Shown: positions 5,672 through 7,222 of the stretch, one piece after another | Numbering within the stretch: position 1 is the stretch's first letter | How the letters are laid out: every line of letters begins with the position of its first letter | DNA from: UBA1413 sp964349885 | GTDB lineage: Bacteria; Bacteroidota; Bacteroidia; Bacteroidales; Prolixibacteraceae | DNA: 7,222 nucleotides | Direction of reading: 5' to 3' | Assembly: GCA_964349885.1 (NCBI GenBank) | Contig: CAYGIQ010000135.1 | Location: 1-7,222 of the forward strand | The notes under the pieces: generated by a model | What the model was told of the DNA's origin: nothing | What the model saw: the letters and a program-made list of their open reading frames with translations, nothing else | The model's database searches: none | Made by a program: the position numbers and the translations under genes

Positions 5672-7192
5672 ATGATTTCACCCAACGATTTATTGCAATG
5701 CAAAGCACACGGTATTGGTGCCGATGTGATTGCACAGCAGCTTCAGAATTTCAGGGAGGGATTCCCATACCTGCCGCTTGCGGATGCCGCTACTGTTCAC
5801 CATGGCATACTTAGTCTCGTTGCCTCCGACCTCGAAAAATTTATTGAAGTATACAACCATTCGGTTTTGAAGGGTGTTTCTTTGCTGAAATTTGTACCTG
5901 CATCAGGAGCTGCAAGTCGTATGTTCAAAGCGTTATTCGAAGCACTCGAAGCGCTTGAGTCAGGAAAATCGGAAACCACCTTGCTCGAAGAATCCTCCGA
6001 AATCCGTGCGTTTTATCAGGGGGTTGAAAAATTCGCATTCTTCCCAAAATTAATGGAAGTTTCGGGAGGAGCCACCGATCTTCTTTCCATAATAAGAGCC
6101 TTGCTCACAACAAAAGGGTTAAATTACGGCAATATGCCCAAAGGTTTGCTGCTGTTTCATCATTACGAAACTGGAGCCAGAACGGCATTCGAAGAGCACC
6201 TTGTAGAGGGAGCCCAATATGCTCGAAACTATGAAGGTAAGGTGTATCTTCATTTTACGGTTTCTCCTGAGCATCAGTCGGCTTTTGAAGCACAGGTTGC
6301 TAAAACAGTACAGGGATACAGCGAACTGTTTGGAGTCGAATACAATATCAGTTTCAGTCAGCAAAAACCTGCCACCGACACCATTGCGGTCGACCCCGAG
6401 AATCAACCCTTTCGTGAGAAAGATGGGTCACTGCTTTTCAGACCTGCCGGTCATGGTGCACTGCTCGACAATCTGAACGATTTGCAGAGCGATCTTGTGT
6501 TTATTAAAAATATCGACAATGTTGTGCCCGACCGTTTGAAGGAGACCACCTATACCTATAAAAAAGCTTTAGCAGGTGTTTTACTCCATTACCAGCATAA
6601 AATCTTCGAATACCAGTCGATGCTTAATGACCGGCACTATTCGTCGCTCGACAGTGCACAGCTTGCTTCGGCAGCCAATTTCCTCGAGAACGAACTCAAT
6701 ACCCGGCCGGTATCCAACCAATACTACACAGAAAAGGAGGATTTGTACGTCTATTTGCGCGAAAAATTCAACCGGCCAATCCGGGTTTGCGGCATGGTGA
6801 AGAATGAGGGAGAACCGGGAGGAGGCCCATTCTGGGCTTCGAATCAGGATGACACAATTTCGCTACAAATAGCTGAGAGTGCCCAAATTGACCCCAAAGA
6901 CCCCAAACAGCAATCCATTGCTGCAGGGGCAACCCACTTCAACCCGGTTGATCTGGTGTGCGGAGTAAAAAATTACCGTGGTGAGAAATACAATCTCCCA
7001 GATTTCAGAGATCCCAAAACGGGATTCATTTCAAACAAATCAAAGGACGGACGAGACCTAAAAGCCATGGAGCTGCCCGGATTATGGAATGGAGCCATGA
7101 GCGACTGGATAACACTTTTTGTAGAGGTGCCGGCTGATACTTTCAATCCGGTAAAAACCGTTAACGACTTGCTGAGGCCACAGCATCAGTAA
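5672..7192 (+). CDS. DUF4301 family protein, nucleotidyltransferase-like motifs
   Basis: This 506-residue protein has no signal peptide or membrane segment and is probably cytoplasmic. I recognise it as DUF4301, a family mainly of Bacteroidota without an assigned reaction that I know of. Conserved-looking blocks are KFVPASGAASRMFK (73-86), MPKGLLLFHHYETGARTAFEEHLVEG from 155 to 180, FRPAGHGALLDNLN (256-269), VFIKNIDNVVPDR (276-288), RVCGMVKNEGEPGGGPFW (371-388), ELPGLWNGAMSDWITLF (467-483) and TFNPVKTVNDLLRP (490-503). Their order resembles UDP-sugar and UDP-N-acetylhexosamine pyrophosphorylases: a Gly-rich Ser-Arg loop, a PKG Lys, a Gly-His-Gly block and an Asn-x-Asp-Asn metal site. This suggests a sugar-nucleotidyltransferase-type fold, which is my inference. 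Length fits a complete protein. The ATG at 5672 follows an AT-rich leader with TATATTTA at 5658-5665, which would place transcription very close to the start codon. Confidence 0.85.
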   Translation: MISPNDLLQCKAHGIGADVIAQQLQNFREGFPYLPLADAATVHHGILSLVASDLEKFIEVYNHSVLKGVSLLKFVPASGAASRMFKALFEALEALESGKSETTLLEESSEIRAFYQGVEKFAFFPKLMEVSGGATDLLSIIRALLTTKGLNYGNMPKGLLLFHHYETGARTAFEEHLVEGAQYARNYEGKVYLHFTVSPEHQSAFEAQVAKTVQGYSELFGVEYNISFSQQKPATDTIAVDPENQPFREKDGSLLFRPAGHGALLDNLNDLQSDLVFIKNIDNVVPDRLKETTYTYKKALAGVLLHYQHKIFEYQSMLNDRHYSSLDSAQLASAANFLENELNTRPVSNQYYTEKEDLYVYLREKFNRPIRVCGMVKNEGEPGGGPFWASNQDDTISLQIAESAQIDPKDPKQQSIAAGATHFNPVDLVCGVKNYRGEKYNLPDFRDPKTGFISNKSKDGRDLKAMELPGLWNGAMSDWITLFVEVPADTFNPVKTVNDLLRPQHQ

Positions 7193-7201
7193 AAGAGAAG
7201 A

Positions 7202-7222
7202 ATGTGGCAGGTATTTTTTACC
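7202..7222 (+). CDS. Possible start of a downstream gene cut by the window end
   Basis: An ATG at 7202 begins MWQVFFT and runs to the end of the window. It follows the DUF4301 stop by 9 bases and is preceded by a purine run (AAAAGAGAAGA) that could help ribosome binding. The spacing would fit a two-gene operon. Only seven codons are visible, so nothing can be said of its product and the start may be spurious. Confidence 0.25.

Noticed and set aside
1..7222. A defence island, mobile element, CRISPR array or RNA gene
   Set aside because: No transposase, integrase, nuclease or repeat-spacer pattern is seen, and the five genes are ordinary chromosomal families without shared operon structure.

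Overview
The window looks like chromosomal DNA of a free-living or environmental Bacteroidota bacterium. Three things support this. It encodes a PorE-like OmpA-family protein (TPR, PD40 propeller, carboxypeptidase-regulatory-like domain, OmpA C-terminus), a protein I recognise as DUF4301 (largely a Bacteroidota family), and genes that start without Shine-Dalgarno sequences. GC content is moderate, gene density is high, and I see no mobile elements, CRISPR arrays or RNA genes.

Layout from left to right. A possible leftward gene starts at 122 and leaves the window (weak call). A rightward OmpA-family envelope protein covers 230-2125. A leftward small c-type cytochrome lipoprotein (2112-2555) meets it tail to tail with a 14-bp overlap of coding sequence. 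A 275-bp divergent intergenic region then separates the cytochrome from a rightward SulP-family anion transporter with a STAS domain (2831-4507). A leftward YhcC-type radical SAM protein (4574-5512) converges on the transporter, with a small hairpin over its stop codon. A 159-bp divergent region follows, then the rightward DUF4301 protein (5672-7192). A possible further rightward gene begins at 7202, only 9 bases after that stop.

The five solid genes alternate strand and share no evident operon or pathway: outer-membrane/periplasmic scaffold, periplasmic electron carrier, inner-membrane anion transporter, cytoplasmic radical SAM enzyme, and cytoplasmic protein of unknown function. I see no new multi-gene system. 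The two most worthwhile leads are the match of the first gene to the four-domain layout of the type IX secretion protein PorE, and a set of motifs in the DUF4301 protein that resembles UDP-sugar pyrophosphorylases, suggesting a nucleotidyltransferase-like fold.
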